50,782 nt of DNA. Source: JBBRVW01 sp038246545 (lineage in GTDB: Bacteria; Actinomycetota; Actinomycetes; JACCUZ01). A program made the translations under genes and the position numbers. Below are positions 16,270-24,649 of the stretch, piece after piece. The notes beneath the pieces were generated by a model that worked only from the letters and a program-made list of their open reading frames with translations, had not been told where the DNA came from and searched no databases. Numbering within the stretch: the stretch's first letter is position 1; the number at the start of each line of letters is the position of its first letter. The DNA is taken from contig JBBRVW010000037.1 in the NCBI GenBank assembly GCA_038246545.1, positions 1-50,782 on the forward strand, written 5' to 3'.

Positions 16270-16377
16270 TTGCTGAATCTGTCGTCCAGATGCCTCATGA
16301 CTGTTGAGAACGGTTCTCCGCGGCTAGGCTCCGGGCGAGCCCTGGACGTCCTGGACCACCCCCGCGAGGAGCCCCCG

Positions 16378-17826
16378 TTGTCTGACACCCGCATCCTGCG
16401 CAACTTCGTCGGCGGCAAGCCGGTCGACGCCGCCGGCGGCCGCAGCTCGGACCTGGTCGACCCGAGCACCGGGAAGGTCTTCGCGCATGCCCCGCTCTCC
16501 TCGGCGGCAGATGTCGACGCGGCGATGTCTGCGGCCGAGTCGGCGTTCGAGGGCTGGCGCGACAGCACGCCCGGCGAGCGACAGAAGGCGCTCATCCGCA
16601 TCGCGGACGCCATCGAGGCGCGGGCCGACGAGCTGGTGGCCGCCGAGAGCGAGAACACCGGCAAGCCGCTGGCCCTGACGATGTCGGAGGAGATCCCGCC
16701 GATGGTCGACCAGATCCGGTTCTTCGCCGGCGCCGCGCGCGTGCTCGAGGGCAGGTCGGCGGGGGAGTACATGGCCGGCCACACGTCGTTCGTGCGCCGC
16801 GAGCCGATCGGGGTCTGCGCACAGGTGACGCCGTGGAACTACCCGATGATGATGGCGGTCTGGAAGTGGGCGCCGGCCATCGCCGCCGGCAACACGGTGG
16901 TGCTCAAGCCGTCGGACACCACGCCGGTGTCGACTCTGCTCATGGCCGAGATCATGGCTGAGTTCCTGCCCGAGGGCGTCTTCAACGTCGTCTGCGGCGA
17001 CCGCGACACCGGACGGGCGCTGGTGGAGCACCGCACGCCGCAGATGGTGTCGATCACCGGGTCGGTGCGCGCCGGCATGGAGGTTGCCGGCAGCGCCGCC
17101 ACCGACCTCAAGAAGGTGCACCTCGAGCTGGGCGGCAAGGCCCCGGTCGTGATCTTCGACGACGCCGACCTGGAGGCGGCCGCCGAGGCCATCGCCGTGG
17201 CGGGTTACTTCAACGCCGGCCAGGACTGCACGGCGGCGACGCGCGTGCTCGCGTCCCCGCGCATCCACGACGACTTCGTCGCCGCGCTCGCGCAGCAGGC
17301 CCGCGAGAGCGCCAAGACCGGGCGCCCCGACGACGAGGACGTGCTGTTCGGCCCGCTGAACAACAGCAACCAGCTCGACCGCGTGATGGGCATGCTGTCC
17401 CGCGCGCCCGAGCACGCGTCGGTGGCCGCCGGCGGCCACCGGGTGGGAGGCGACCTGTCCGAGGGCTACTTCCACGAGGCCACCGTCGTCAGCGGCCTGC
17501 GCCAGGACGACGAGCTCGTCCAGGACGAGGTCTTCGGCCCGGTCATCACGGTGCAGCAGTTCTCCGACGAGGACGAGGCGGTCCGCTGGGCCAACGGCGT
17601 GCGCTACGGACTGGCGTCGTCGGTGTGGACCAAGGACCACGGCCGGGCCATGCGGATGGCCAAGCGGCTCGACTTCGGCTGCGTCTGGATCAACACCCAC
17701 ATCCCGTTGGTGGCGGAGATGCCGCACGGTGGCTTCAAGCACTCCGGCTACGGCAAGGACCTCTCGATGTACGGGTTCGAGGACTACACGCGCATCAAGC
17801 ACGTCATGTCCAACATCGAGGCCTGA
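16378..17826 (+). CDS. Gamma-aminobutyraldehyde dehydrogenase (copy 1)
   Basis: A 482-residue NAD-dependent aldehyde dehydrogenase. Key sites are PWNYPMMMAVWKWAPAIAAG near residue 152, the catalytic Glu in LELGGKAP near 245, and the catalytic Cys in FNAGQDCTAATR near 278-289. The GQDCTAA(T/C)R context is characteristic of aminobutyraldehyde/betaine-aldehyde dehydrogenases such as YdcW/PatD. Reaction: 4-aminobutanal + NAD+ to GABA. The start is TTG 16378, supported by GAGGAG 6 nt upstream and by the family N-terminus (FVGGKPVDA). The frame is open back to 16270. It heads the rightward operon; the amidohydrolase follows 13 bp later. Confidence 0.85.
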   Translation: MSDTRILRNFVGGKPVDAAGGRSSDLVDPSTGKVFAHAPLSSAADVDAAMSAAESAFEGWRDSTPGERQKALIRIADAIEARADELVAAESENTGKPLALTMSEEIPPMVDQIRFFAGAARVLEGRSAGEYMAGHTSFVRREPIGVCAQVTPWNYPMMMAVWKWAPAIAAGNTVVLKPSDTTPVSTLLMAEIMAEFLPEGVFNVVCGDRDTGRALVEHRTPQMVSITGSVRAGMEVAGSAATDLKKVHLELGGKAPVVIFDDADLEAAAEAIAVAGYFNAGQDCTAATRVLASPRIHDDFVAALAQQARESAKTGRPDDEDVLFGPLNNSNQLDRVMGMLSRAPEHASVAAGGHRVGGDLSEGYFHEATVVSGLRQDDELVQDEVFGPVITVQQFSDEDEAVRWANGVRYGLASSVWTKDHGRAMRMAKRLDFGCVWINTHIPLVAEMPHGGFKHSGYGKDLSMYGFEDYTRIKHVMSNIEA

Positions 17827-17839
17827 GGGTCTTTCGGGG

Positions 17840-19480
17840 GTGAGCGTCGACCTCGTCCTGCACAACGGGACGGTCGTCACCGGTCTGCCCGGTGCGGCCC
17901 GGGCCCGCGCCGTCGCCGTCCACGACGGCTACGTCGTCGCGCTGGACGAGGACGCACTCGCGCTGGTGCCGATCGCCCGGTCGGTCCTCGACCTCGAGGG
18001 CGGTGCCGTTCTCCCGGCGTTCGGGGACGGGCACGTGCACCCGCTCTGGGGTGGCGTCGAGCTCGCCGGTCCCGAGGTGCGCGACGCCTCCACCGTGGGG
18101 CAGGTCGTGGACGCGGTCCGTCGCTGGGCGCAGGAGCACCCGGAGGCGGAGTGGGTGCAGGGCGGTCCGTACGACCCGACGCTCGCGCCGGCCGGTCGGT
18201 TCGACGCCGCCTGGCTGGACGAGGCCGTCGCCGACCGGCCCGTCCTGCTCCAGTCCACCGACCACCACTGCGCCTGGGTGAACACCGAGGCGCTGCGCCG
18301 GTCCGGTATCACCCGCGACACACCCGACCCGCCCGCCGGCGAGGTCGCCCGCCGGCCCGACGGCAGCCCCATGGGCACGCTGGTCGAGTGGACCGCGATG
18401 GACCTCGTGGTCCGGCACGCGCCGCGGTACACGCCTGCGGAGAAGCGCACCGGCCTGCTGCGGTCCGCGGAGCTGTTCGCGGCGGCGGGGATCACCTGGG
18501 TGCAGGAGGCGGCGCTCGCGCCGTCCGACCTCGAGGTGTACCTGGCCGCCGCCGCGACCGGACGCCTCGCGGTGCGGGCCAACATCGCGCTGCGGGCCGA
18601 TCCCGACCGCTGGCGGTCGCAGCGTGGCGACTTCCTCGCGGCCCGCCACACCGCGGCGGTGTCACCGGCTGCCAGGGACGTCACGGTCCGGACCGTGAAG
18701 ATCTTCGCCGACGGGGTCGTCGAGGCCGGCACCGCGGCGATGCTCGCACCGTACGACGCGGCGCTCGGCGACCCGCCGGGCTCCGTCGGCCACCCGGTCT
18801 GGACGCCGGAGGAGCTCGCCGCGGCCTGCGCGGCGTTCGACGCCGACGGGTTCCAGCTGCACGTCCACGCCATCGGCGACGCGGCGGCGCGGCACACCCT
18901 GGACGCCCTTGCCCGGCTGCCGAAGGTCAACGGGCCCCGCGAGCGTCGTTCGGTCATCGCGCACACCCAGTGCGTCGACCCGGCCGACGTGGCGCGGTTC
19001 GCCGAGCTCGGCGTCATCGCCAACCTGGAGCCGCTGTGGGCCCAGCTCGACCCGCTGCAGGTCGATCTCACGCTGCCGCGCCTCGGCCACGACCGCGGGA
19101 GCCTGCAGTACCCGATGGCCTCGCTGCTCGCCTCCGGTGCGGTCCTCTCGTTCGGCAGCGACTGGCCGGTCAGCTCGTACCGCCCCCTGGAGGGGCTCGC
19201 GGTGGCGGTCACCCGGCAGACCCCTGACGGCGTCCCGACCGGCGGCTGGGTGCCGGACGAGTGCCTGCCCGTGCCGGCCGCGCTGTCGGCGTACACGCAG
19301 GGCGTCGCCTACCAGGCGTTCGAGGAGGCCGCCTGGGGGACCGTCTCGGTCGGCCGCCGCGCCGACCTGGTATGGCTCTCGGCCGATCCGACGACCACCG
19401 CACCGCTGGCCTGGCCAGGGATCGGCGTGCGTGGCACCTGGCTGCTCGGCCGGCGCACCTGGGACCCGGACGCGGTGTAG
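17840..19480 (+). CDS. YtcJ-type amidohydrolase
   Basis: A 546-residue metal-dependent amidohydrolase (Amidohydro_3 group). The beta-sandwich N-terminus LVLHNGTVVTG leads into the metal-binding FGDGHVHP. Mid-protein are VKIFADGVVEAGTAAM and the metal ligands LHVHAIGDAAARH. C-terminal are IAHTQCVDP and GSDWPVSSYRPL. Such enzymes hydrolyse N-acyl or N-formyl amines or cyclic amides. GTG 17840 gives the expected start 13 bp after the dehydrogenase. Its location suggests release of a polyamine or GABA moiety from an acylated form, or ring-opening of a lactam; this is inference. Confidence 0.82.
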   Translation: MSVDLVLHNGTVVTGLPGAARARAVAVHDGYVVALDEDALALVPIARSVLDLEGGAVLPAFGDGHVHPLWGGVELAGPEVRDASTVGQVVDAVRRWAQEHPEAEWVQGGPYDPTLAPAGRFDAAWLDEAVADRPVLLQSTDHHCAWVNTEALRRSGITRDTPDPPAGEVARRPDGSPMGTLVEWTAMDLVVRHAPRYTPAEKRTGLLRSAELFAAAGITWVQEAALAPSDLEVYLAAAATGRLAVRANIALRADPDRWRSQRGDFLAARHTAAVSPAARDVTVRTVKIFADGVVEAGTAAMLAPYDAALGDPPGSVGHPVWTPEELAAACAAFDADGFQLHVHAIGDAAARHTLDALARLPKVNGPRERRSVIAHTQCVDPADVARFAELGVIANLEPLWAQLDPLQVDLTLPRLGHDRGSLQYPMASLLASGAVLSFGSDWPVSSYRPLEGLAVAVTRQTPDGVPTGGWVPDECLPVPAALSAYTQGVAYQAFEEAAWGTVSVGRRADLVWLSADPTTTAPLAWPGIGVRGTWLLGRRTWDPDAV

Positions 19481-19592
19481 TCCGGGCCTGGTCGCGGCTC
19501 GGCCGTGGGCGGGTCGGGCACCCGGGTGGCCGGCTACCGCGGATTCCGCCGCTCCTGACCAGGGAGAAGGCCGGAAGGCCCCTACAGGGTGC

Positions 19593-19620
19593 TCGTGACC
19601 GCGTGATTTCGTGGTCACGA
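19593..19620. promoter_or_regulatory. Inverted repeat upstream of the second aldehyde dehydrogenase
   Basis: TCGTGACC (19593-19600) and GGTCACGA (19613-19620) are perfect 8-bp arms separated by 12 bp. They lie in a 270-bp gap and 23 bp upstream of a possible -35 box. This could be the operator of the pot operon, or less likely a terminator for the upstream amidohydrolase (no T-tract). Confidence 0.45.
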
Positions 19621-19642
19621 TCCGGTATCGCTACGGAATCCC

Positions 19643-19671
19643 TTGTCCAGGAGCATGTCCTCTGTCAGGAT
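19643..19671 (+). promoter_or_regulatory. Possible promoter of the aldehyde dehydrogenase-pot operon
   Basis: TTGTCC (19643-19648), a 17-bp spacer and CAGGAT (19666-19671) match the actinobacterial housekeeping promoter pattern. Transcription from here would start near 19678. That excludes the most upstream reading-frame starts of the dehydrogenase and favours GTG 19751. Confidence 0.4.
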
Positions 19672-19750
19672 CGTCCACGGTCCAGCACGCGGCGAACCGT
19701 CCGTGCGGGCCCGCCGATCCGTCGACGAGCACACCCAGGGAGCAGCCCGC

Positions 19751-21286
19751 GTGCACCAGTTCATCGCCGGGAGCCGCCGATCCGGCACGTCGGGGGAGAC
19801 CTTCGACGTCACCGACCCGGCGACCGGCGAGACGGTCGAGCAAGTCGTCCTGGCGAGCCCCGCCGATGTCGACGCCGCGGTCAACGCCGCGCGCGCCGCC
19901 TTCCCCCACTGGTCGGCGGCGGCACCGGTCGAGCGGTCAGTGGCGCTCACCCGGCTTGCGGCTCTGCTCGAGGAGCGGTCCGGCGACCTCGCGCACACCG
20001 AGTCGCGGCAGACCGGCAAGCCGATCCGGCTCGCCACCGGCTTCGACGTGCCGGGCACCGTCGACAACGTCGCGTTCTTCGCGGGGGCTGCCCGGGCGCT
20101 CGAGGGCAAGGCGGCCGCGGAGTACTCCGGCGACCACACGTCCTACGTCCGACGCGAGGCGATCGGGGTGGTCGGTTCGGTGGCGCCGTGGAACTACCCG
20201 CTCCAGATGGCGGCCTGGAAGATCCTCCCCGCCGTGGCCGCGGGCAACACCATCGTCCTGAAGCCGGCCGAGCTGACCCCGCTCACTGCCCTCCTCTTCG
20301 CCGAGGCGGCGACGGAGGCCGGCGTCCCCGACGGAGTCATCAACGTGGTCACCGGCACCGGCCGGGTCGCGGGCGAGGCGCTCATGAGCCACACCGACGT
20401 CGACATGGTGTCGTTCACCGGCTCCTCCGGCGTCGGCCGGCGGGTGATGGAGCTCGCAGCGGCCGGCCCGAAGCGCGTGCACCTCGAGCTCGGCGGCAAG
20501 GCGCCGTTCCTCGTCTTCGACGACGCCGACCTCGACGCAGCGGTCCAGGGTGCCGTCGCCGGTGCGCTGATCAACACCGGCCAGGACTGCACCGCGGCCA
20601 CCCGGGCCTACGTCCAGCGCCCGCTCTACGACGCGTTCGTGGCCGGGGTGGCCGACGTCATGGGCACCGTGCTTCTCGGCGACCCGCTCGACGAGCGCAC
20701 CGACCAGGGTCCGCTCGTGTCGCGCCTGCAGCAGGAGCGGGTGGCGGGCTTCGTCGACCGGGCCCGCTCGGACGGCGCCAAGGTCGTGCGGGGCGGCGTC
20801 GCTCCGCAGGGCGCCCTGGCCCGCGGGGCGTACTACGAACCGACGCTGGTAGTCGATGCCGCGCAGGACTCCGAGATCGTCCAGCACGAGGTCTTCGGCC
20901 CGGTTCTGGTCGTGCTTCCGTTCGACGACGACGACGAGGGCCTGCGGCTCGCCAACGACACGCCGTACGGTCTCGCCGCGTCGGCCTGGACCCGCGACGT
21001 GTTCCGCGCCATGCGGGCCACCCGCGAGATCCGGGCCGGCTGCGTGTGGGTCAATGACCACATCCCGATCATCAGCGAGATGCCGCACGGCGGCTACAAG
21101 GCCTCGGGGAACGGCAAGGACATGTCCCAGTACTCGCTGGACGAGTACACCTGCATCAAGCACGTCATGTACGACGGGACGGCCGCGGTGCGCAAGGCCT
21201 GGCACCGCACCGTCTTCACCGGCACCACGACAGACCCGACGACACTGCCCCAGCCCCAGAGCTCCGAGGAGACCCCACGTGACTGA
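19751..21286 (+). CDS. Gamma-aminobutyraldehyde dehydrogenase (copy 2)
   Basis: A 511-residue aldehyde dehydrogenase paralogous to the one at 16378: VGSVAPWNYPLQMAAWK, LELGGKAPF and the catalytic-Cys segment INTGQDCTAATR. It differs in an extra C-terminal tail of about 25 Thr/Pro/Gln-rich residues after GNGKDMSQYSLDEY. GTG 19751 with GGGAG upstream is preferred. Longer forms from 19643 or 19655 would begin inside the putative promoter and lack similarity at their N-terminus. The stop overlaps potD by 8 bp, so it is the first gene of the uptake operon. It probably oxidises 4-aminobutanal or the 3-aminopropanal formed from spermidine. Confidence 0.83.
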   Translation: MHQFIAGSRRSGTSGETFDVTDPATGETVEQVVLASPADVDAAVNAARAAFPHWSAAAPVERSVALTRLAALLEERSGDLAHTESRQTGKPIRLATGFDVPGTVDNVAFFAGAARALEGKAAAEYSGDHTSYVRREAIGVVGSVAPWNYPLQMAAWKILPAVAAGNTIVLKPAELTPLTALLFAEAATEAGVPDGVINVVTGTGRVAGEALMSHTDVDMVSFTGSSGVGRRVMELAAAGPKRVHLELGGKAPFLVFDDADLDAAVQGAVAGALINTGQDCTAATRAYVQRPLYDAFVAGVADVMGTVLLGDPLDERTDQGPLVSRLQQERVAGFVDRARSDGAKVVRGGVAPQGALARGAYYEPTLVVDAAQDSEIVQHEVFGPVLVVLPFDDDDEGLRLANDTPYGLAASAWTRDVFRAMRATREIRAGCVWVNDHIPIISEMPHGGYKASGNGKDMSQYSLDEYTCIKHVMYDGTAAVRKAWHRTVFTGTTTDPTTLPQPQSSEETPRD

Positions 21287-22493
21287 CCGCCGACAGGACC
21301 CGATGTTCCGCGAGCTTGTCCGCGCCCAGCTGTCCCGGCGCACCATGCTCCGCGGCGCCGGTGGTGCGGGAGTCGCAGCCGCTCTCGCCGCGTGCGGCAC
21401 GGGAAGCACCGGCACCGGTACCGGCAGCCAGCCGGACCCCACCGTGAAGGACACGTCGGCCAAGGACAAGCTGGTGCGCTGGGCCAACTGGCCCTTCTAC
21501 CTCGACTACGACGAGAAGACCAAGAAGTACCCCACCCTGGAGAAGTTCCAGCAGGAGACGGGCATCAAGGCCACCTACGCCGAGGACATCGACGACAACG
21601 ACGCCTACTACGGCAAGGTGCAGGGTCAGCTCAAGAACGGCGACGACATCGGCAAGGACGTCATCACCTTGACCGACTGGATGGCCGGCCGGCTGATCCG
21701 GCAGGGCTACGCCCAGGAGCTGGACAAGGCGAACATCCCGAACGCCAAGAACCTCAACCCCAAGCTCCAGGACGTCGACTTCGACCCCGGTCGGAAGTAC
21801 TCACTGACCTGGCAGAGCGGATACGCCGGCATCGGCTACCGCAAGGACAAGGTGGGCCGCGAGCTCAAGACGGTCGAGGACCTCTGGGCGCCGGACCTCA
21901 AGGGCAAGGTCGTCGTGCTGTCCGAGCTGCGTGACACCGTCGGGCTGATCATGATGTCCCAGGGTGTCGACATCGCATCCGACTTCAGCGAGGACGACTA
22001 CCTCAAGGGCATCGCCGAGCTGCAGAAGCAGGTCGACTCCGGCCAGATCCGTCAGGTCAAGGGCAACTCCTACGCCGACGACCTGCGCAGCGGCAACGCG
22101 ATCGCCGCGATCGCCTGGTCCGGCGACATCCTGCTCGCCCAGTTCGAGGAGGAGGACCCCAACTACACCTTCACCCTCCCTGAGTCGGGCGGCACCCTGT
22201 GGTCGGACAACCTCATGGTGCCGATCGCCTCGCCGCACAAGACCAATGCCGAGAAGCTGATGGACTTCTACTACCAGCCGGACATCGCGGCCGAGGTGGC
22301 TGCCTACGTCAACTACATCTGCCCCGTGGAGGGCGCCAAGGCCGAGATGGAGAAGATCGACCCCTCGCTGGTCGACAGCCCGCTGATCTTCCCCACCGCC
22401 GCCGACCTGGAGAAGGTGAAGGTCTTCCGCAGCCTCTCGCCGGATGAGGAGATCTCGTTCAACGAGGCCTTCCAGAAGGTGATCGGCAACTGA
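21279..22493 (+). CDS. potD: Spermidine/putrescine ABC transporter substrate-binding lipoprotein
   Basis: A 404-residue binding protein with a combined twin-arginine and lipobox signal (SRRTMLRGAGG, then ALAACG), so probably Tat-exported and lipid-anchored at the Cys near residue 33. The mature part begins VRWANWPFYLDYDEKTKKYP and has the PotD-family features YAEDIDDNDAYYGKVQ, GYAGIGYRKDKVG and IAAIAWSGDILLAQFEEEDP. Acidic and aromatic residues would bind the amines. GTG 21279 is 7 nt after GAGGAG and lies inside the dehydrogenase gene. Its stop overlaps the potA start (TGATG). Confidence 0.92.
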   Translation: MTDRRQDPMFRELVRAQLSRRTMLRGAGGAGVAAALAACGTGSTGTGTGSQPDPTVKDTSAKDKLVRWANWPFYLDYDEKTKKYPTLEKFQQETGIKATYAEDIDDNDAYYGKVQGQLKNGDDIGKDVITLTDWMAGRLIRQGYAQELDKANIPNAKNLNPKLQDVDFDPGRKYSLTWQSGYAGIGYRKDKVGRELKTVEDLWAPDLKGKVVVLSELRDTVGLIMMSQGVDIASDFSEDDYLKGIAELQKQVDSGQIRQVKGNSYADDLRSGNAIAAIAWSGDILLAQFEEEDPNYTFTLPESGGTLWSDNLMVPIASPHKTNAEKLMDFYYQPDIAAEVAAYVNYICPVEGAKAEMEKIDPSLVDSPLIFPTAADLEKVKVFRSLSPDEEISFNEAFQKVIGN

Positions 22494-23656
22494 TGACCAC
22501 CGCGGCGGGTGACGGCGGGCAGGACCTGATGCTCGAAGGCGTCACCAAGACCTTCGGGTCCTTCACCGCGGTGGACGACCTGACCCTCACCATCCCCAGC
22601 GGTTCCTTCTTCGCGCTCCTCGGCCCCTCGGGGTGCGGCAAGACCACGACACTGCGGATGGTGGCCGGTCTCGAGGAGCCGACAGCGGGGACGATCCGCA
22701 TCGGCGGCGACGACGTCACCCATGCGCGCCCCTACAAGCGCCCCGTGAACACCGTCTTCCAGTCCTACGCGCTCTTCCCGCACCTGGACATCTTCGAGAA
22801 CGTCGCGTTCGGGCTGCGGCGGCGGGGCACCAAGCAGGTCAAGGCCCAGGTGGACGAGGCGCTCGAGCTCGTCGAGCTCGGCGGGATGGCCCGTCGCAAG
22901 CCGGCCCAGCTCTCCGGCGGTCAGCAGCAGCGAGTGGCCCTGGCTCGGGCGATCGTGAACCGGCCCGCCGTGCTGCTGCTGGACGAGCCGCTTGGCGCTC
23001 TCGACCTCAAGCTGCGACGGCAGATGCAGATCGAGCTCAAGCGGATCCAGACCGAGGTCGGCCTCACGTTCATCCACGTCACCCACGACCAGGAGGAGGC
23101 CATGACGATGGCCGACACCATCGCGGTGATGAACGCCGGACACGTCGAGCAGATGGGCGGCCCCACCGACCTCTACGAGTCGCCCATGACGACCTTCGTG
23201 GCCAACTTCCTCGGACAGTCCAACCTGATCCGGGCCACGGTCTCGGGCACCGACGGCGACGGGCTCGTGCTCGAGGTCCATGGCCAGAAGGTGGCCATGC
23301 CGGCCGCCCGACGAGCCAGTGGCCAGGACGACCTGCTGATCGGCGTACGGCCGGAGAAGATCCAGCTTGCGCAGGCCGGCGAGAGCACCGAGCGGCTCGG
23401 GAGCAACGTGCTTCCGGGTGCCGTGGTGACCGACGCCAGCTTCACCGGGGTCAGTACCCAGTACCTCGTCCGGATGCCCTGGGGACAGGAGCTCATGGTC
23501 TTCGCCCAGAACCTCGGGGTGGCCGGCGTCCTGCGTCCAGGCGCGAAGGTCGACCTGCACTGGGACCCGGCGCACACGTTCGCCCTCGACGGCAGCCTGG
23601 ACGTCAACGCGGGCGTCGAGCGCACCGAGGGCACGACCCCAGCCCCGGTGGGCTGA
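22493..23656 (+). CDS. potA: Polyamine ABC transporter ATP-binding protein
   Basis: A 387-residue ATPase. It has Walker A GPSGCGKTT near residue 45, Q-loop VFQSYALFPHLDIFENVAFG, signature LSGGQQQRVALARAI near 142, Walker B LLLDEPLGALDLKLRRQMQ and switch His in HVTHDQEEAMTMAD. A C-terminal TOBE domain (VRPEKIQL, then FTGVSTQYLVRMPWG) is typical of PotA, where it regulates transport. It energises import through PotB/PotC. ATG 22493 overlaps the potD stop, and potB follows after 1 bp. Confidence 0.95.
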   Translation: MTTAAGDGGQDLMLEGVTKTFGSFTAVDDLTLTIPSGSFFALLGPSGCGKTTTLRMVAGLEEPTAGTIRIGGDDVTHARPYKRPVNTVFQSYALFPHLDIFENVAFGLRRRGTKQVKAQVDEALELVELGGMARRKPAQLSGGQQQRVALARAIVNRPAVLLLDEPLGALDLKLRRQMQIELKRIQTEVGLTFIHVTHDQEEAMTMADTIAVMNAGHVEQMGGPTDLYESPMTTFVANFLGQSNLIRATVSGTDGDGLVLEVHGQKVAMPAARRASGQDDLLIGVRPEKIQLAQAGESTERLGSNVLPGAVVTDASFTGVSTQYLVRMPWGQELMVFAQNLGVAGVLRPGAKVDLHWDPAHTFALDGSLDVNAGVERTEGTTPAPVG

Positions 23657-23657
23657 C

Positions 23658-24596
23658 GTGAGTGCGGCTCAGGGCATCGGCGTAGGCGAGCAGCAGGCGC
23701 ACGAGGACCGGCAGCGCGACCAGGGTCCCTCCGACCCGTCCCGGCCGGGCCGGCGGCGGCTCACGCCGTACCTCCTGCTGCTCCCCGGCATGGCGTGGCT
23801 CGCGTTCTTCTTCATCGTGCCGCTGGTGACGCTGCTCTCCACGTCGACCCAGACCCGGCCCGCGGGGGCCGAGATCGGGGTCTTCACCCAGACGTTCCGG
23901 TTCAGCAACTACGCGGACGCGATCAGCGGCTACGCGGCCACGTTTGGCCGCTCGTTCGGCTACGCCTTCATCGCCACCGCGCTCGCGCTGGCGATCTCCT
24001 ACCCGCTCGCCTACGCCATCGCCTTCAAAGCCGGCCGCTGGCGCAACCTGCTCCTGGTGCTCGTCGTGGCGCCCTTCTTCGTCAGCTTCCTGCTGCGCAC
24101 GATCGCCTGGAAACAGATCCTCGCCGACGACGGCTGGGTCGTGTCCAGCATGAAGTGGCTGAACATCATCGGGCCGCAGGACCACGTCATCAACTCGGCG
24201 CCGGCCGTCGTGATCGGCATCACCTACAACTTCCTGCCCTTCATGATCCTGCCGATCTACGCCTCGCTCGAACGAGTCGACCCACGACTGATGGAGGCCG
24301 CCGGCGACCTTTACGCGAACGCCCTGACGACGATGCGCAAGGTGACCTTCCCGCTGTCGCTTCCTGGGGTCGTGGCCGGAACGCTGCTCACCTTCATTCC
24401 CGCTGCCGGTGACTACATCAACTCGGCGCTGCTGGGCAACCGCGACACCACCATGGTCGGCAATGTCATCGACAGCAGGTTCCTCAAGGTCGTCGACTAC
24501 CCGACAGCAGCCGTGCTGTCGGTGACCTTGATGGCATCGATCCTGGTGCTGGTCAGCATCTACATCCGCCGCGCCGGCACGGAGGAGCTGGTATGA
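23658..24596 (+). CDS. potB: Polyamine ABC transporter permease
   Basis: A 312-residue permease with a hydrophilic N-terminus of about 35 residues, then six transmembrane segments starting TPYLLLLPGMAWLAFFFIVP. The EAA loop that docks on PotA is MEAAGDLYANALTTMRKVTF. The long first periplasmic loop (TQTRPAGAEIG and onward) is as expected for PotB. GTG 23658 follows the potA stop by one base. Its stop overlaps a short ORF (24593) rather than potC directly. Confidence 0.93.
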   Translation: MSAAQGIGVGEQQAHEDRQRDQGPSDPSRPGRRRLTPYLLLLPGMAWLAFFFIVPLVTLLSTSTQTRPAGAEIGVFTQTFRFSNYADAISGYAATFGRSFGYAFIATALALAISYPLAYAIAFKAGRWRNLLLVLVVAPFFVSFLLRTIAWKQILADDGWVVSSMKWLNIIGPQDHVINSAPAVVIGITYNFLPFMILPIYASLERVDPRLMEAAGDLYANALTTMRKVTFPLSLPGVVAGTLLTFIPAAGDYINSALLGNRDTTMVGNVIDSRFLKVVDYPTAAVLSVTLMASILVLVSIYIRRAGTEELV

Positions 24597-24649
24597 GAGC
24601 CCTACGACGTCGCGCCGTCCGCCCCTCGTCCCGCGCCGGTGCCGTATGA
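24593..24649 (+). CDS. 18-residue minicistron linking potB and potC
   Basis: ATG 24593 overlaps the potB stop (ATGA) and carries a strong ribosome-binding site, GGAGGAG at 24581-24587 with 5-nt spacing. It encodes MRALRRRAVRPSSRAGAV and stops at 24647-24649, overlapping the potC ATG (24646) again as ATGA. potC has no recognisable ribosome-binding site of its own. The minicistron therefore looks like a coupling device that delivers ribosomes to potC. It may have no protein function. Confidence 0.5.
   Translation: MRALRRRAVRPSSRAGAV

Noticed and set aside
19593..19620. Inverted repeat as an attachment site or insertion-sequence end
   Set aside because: No transposase, no matching second copy and no flanking direct repeats were found.
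19261..21057. 598-codon plus-strand frame across the amidohydrolase end and second dehydrogenase
   Set aside because: A shadow frame; the true frames show intact catalytic motifs.
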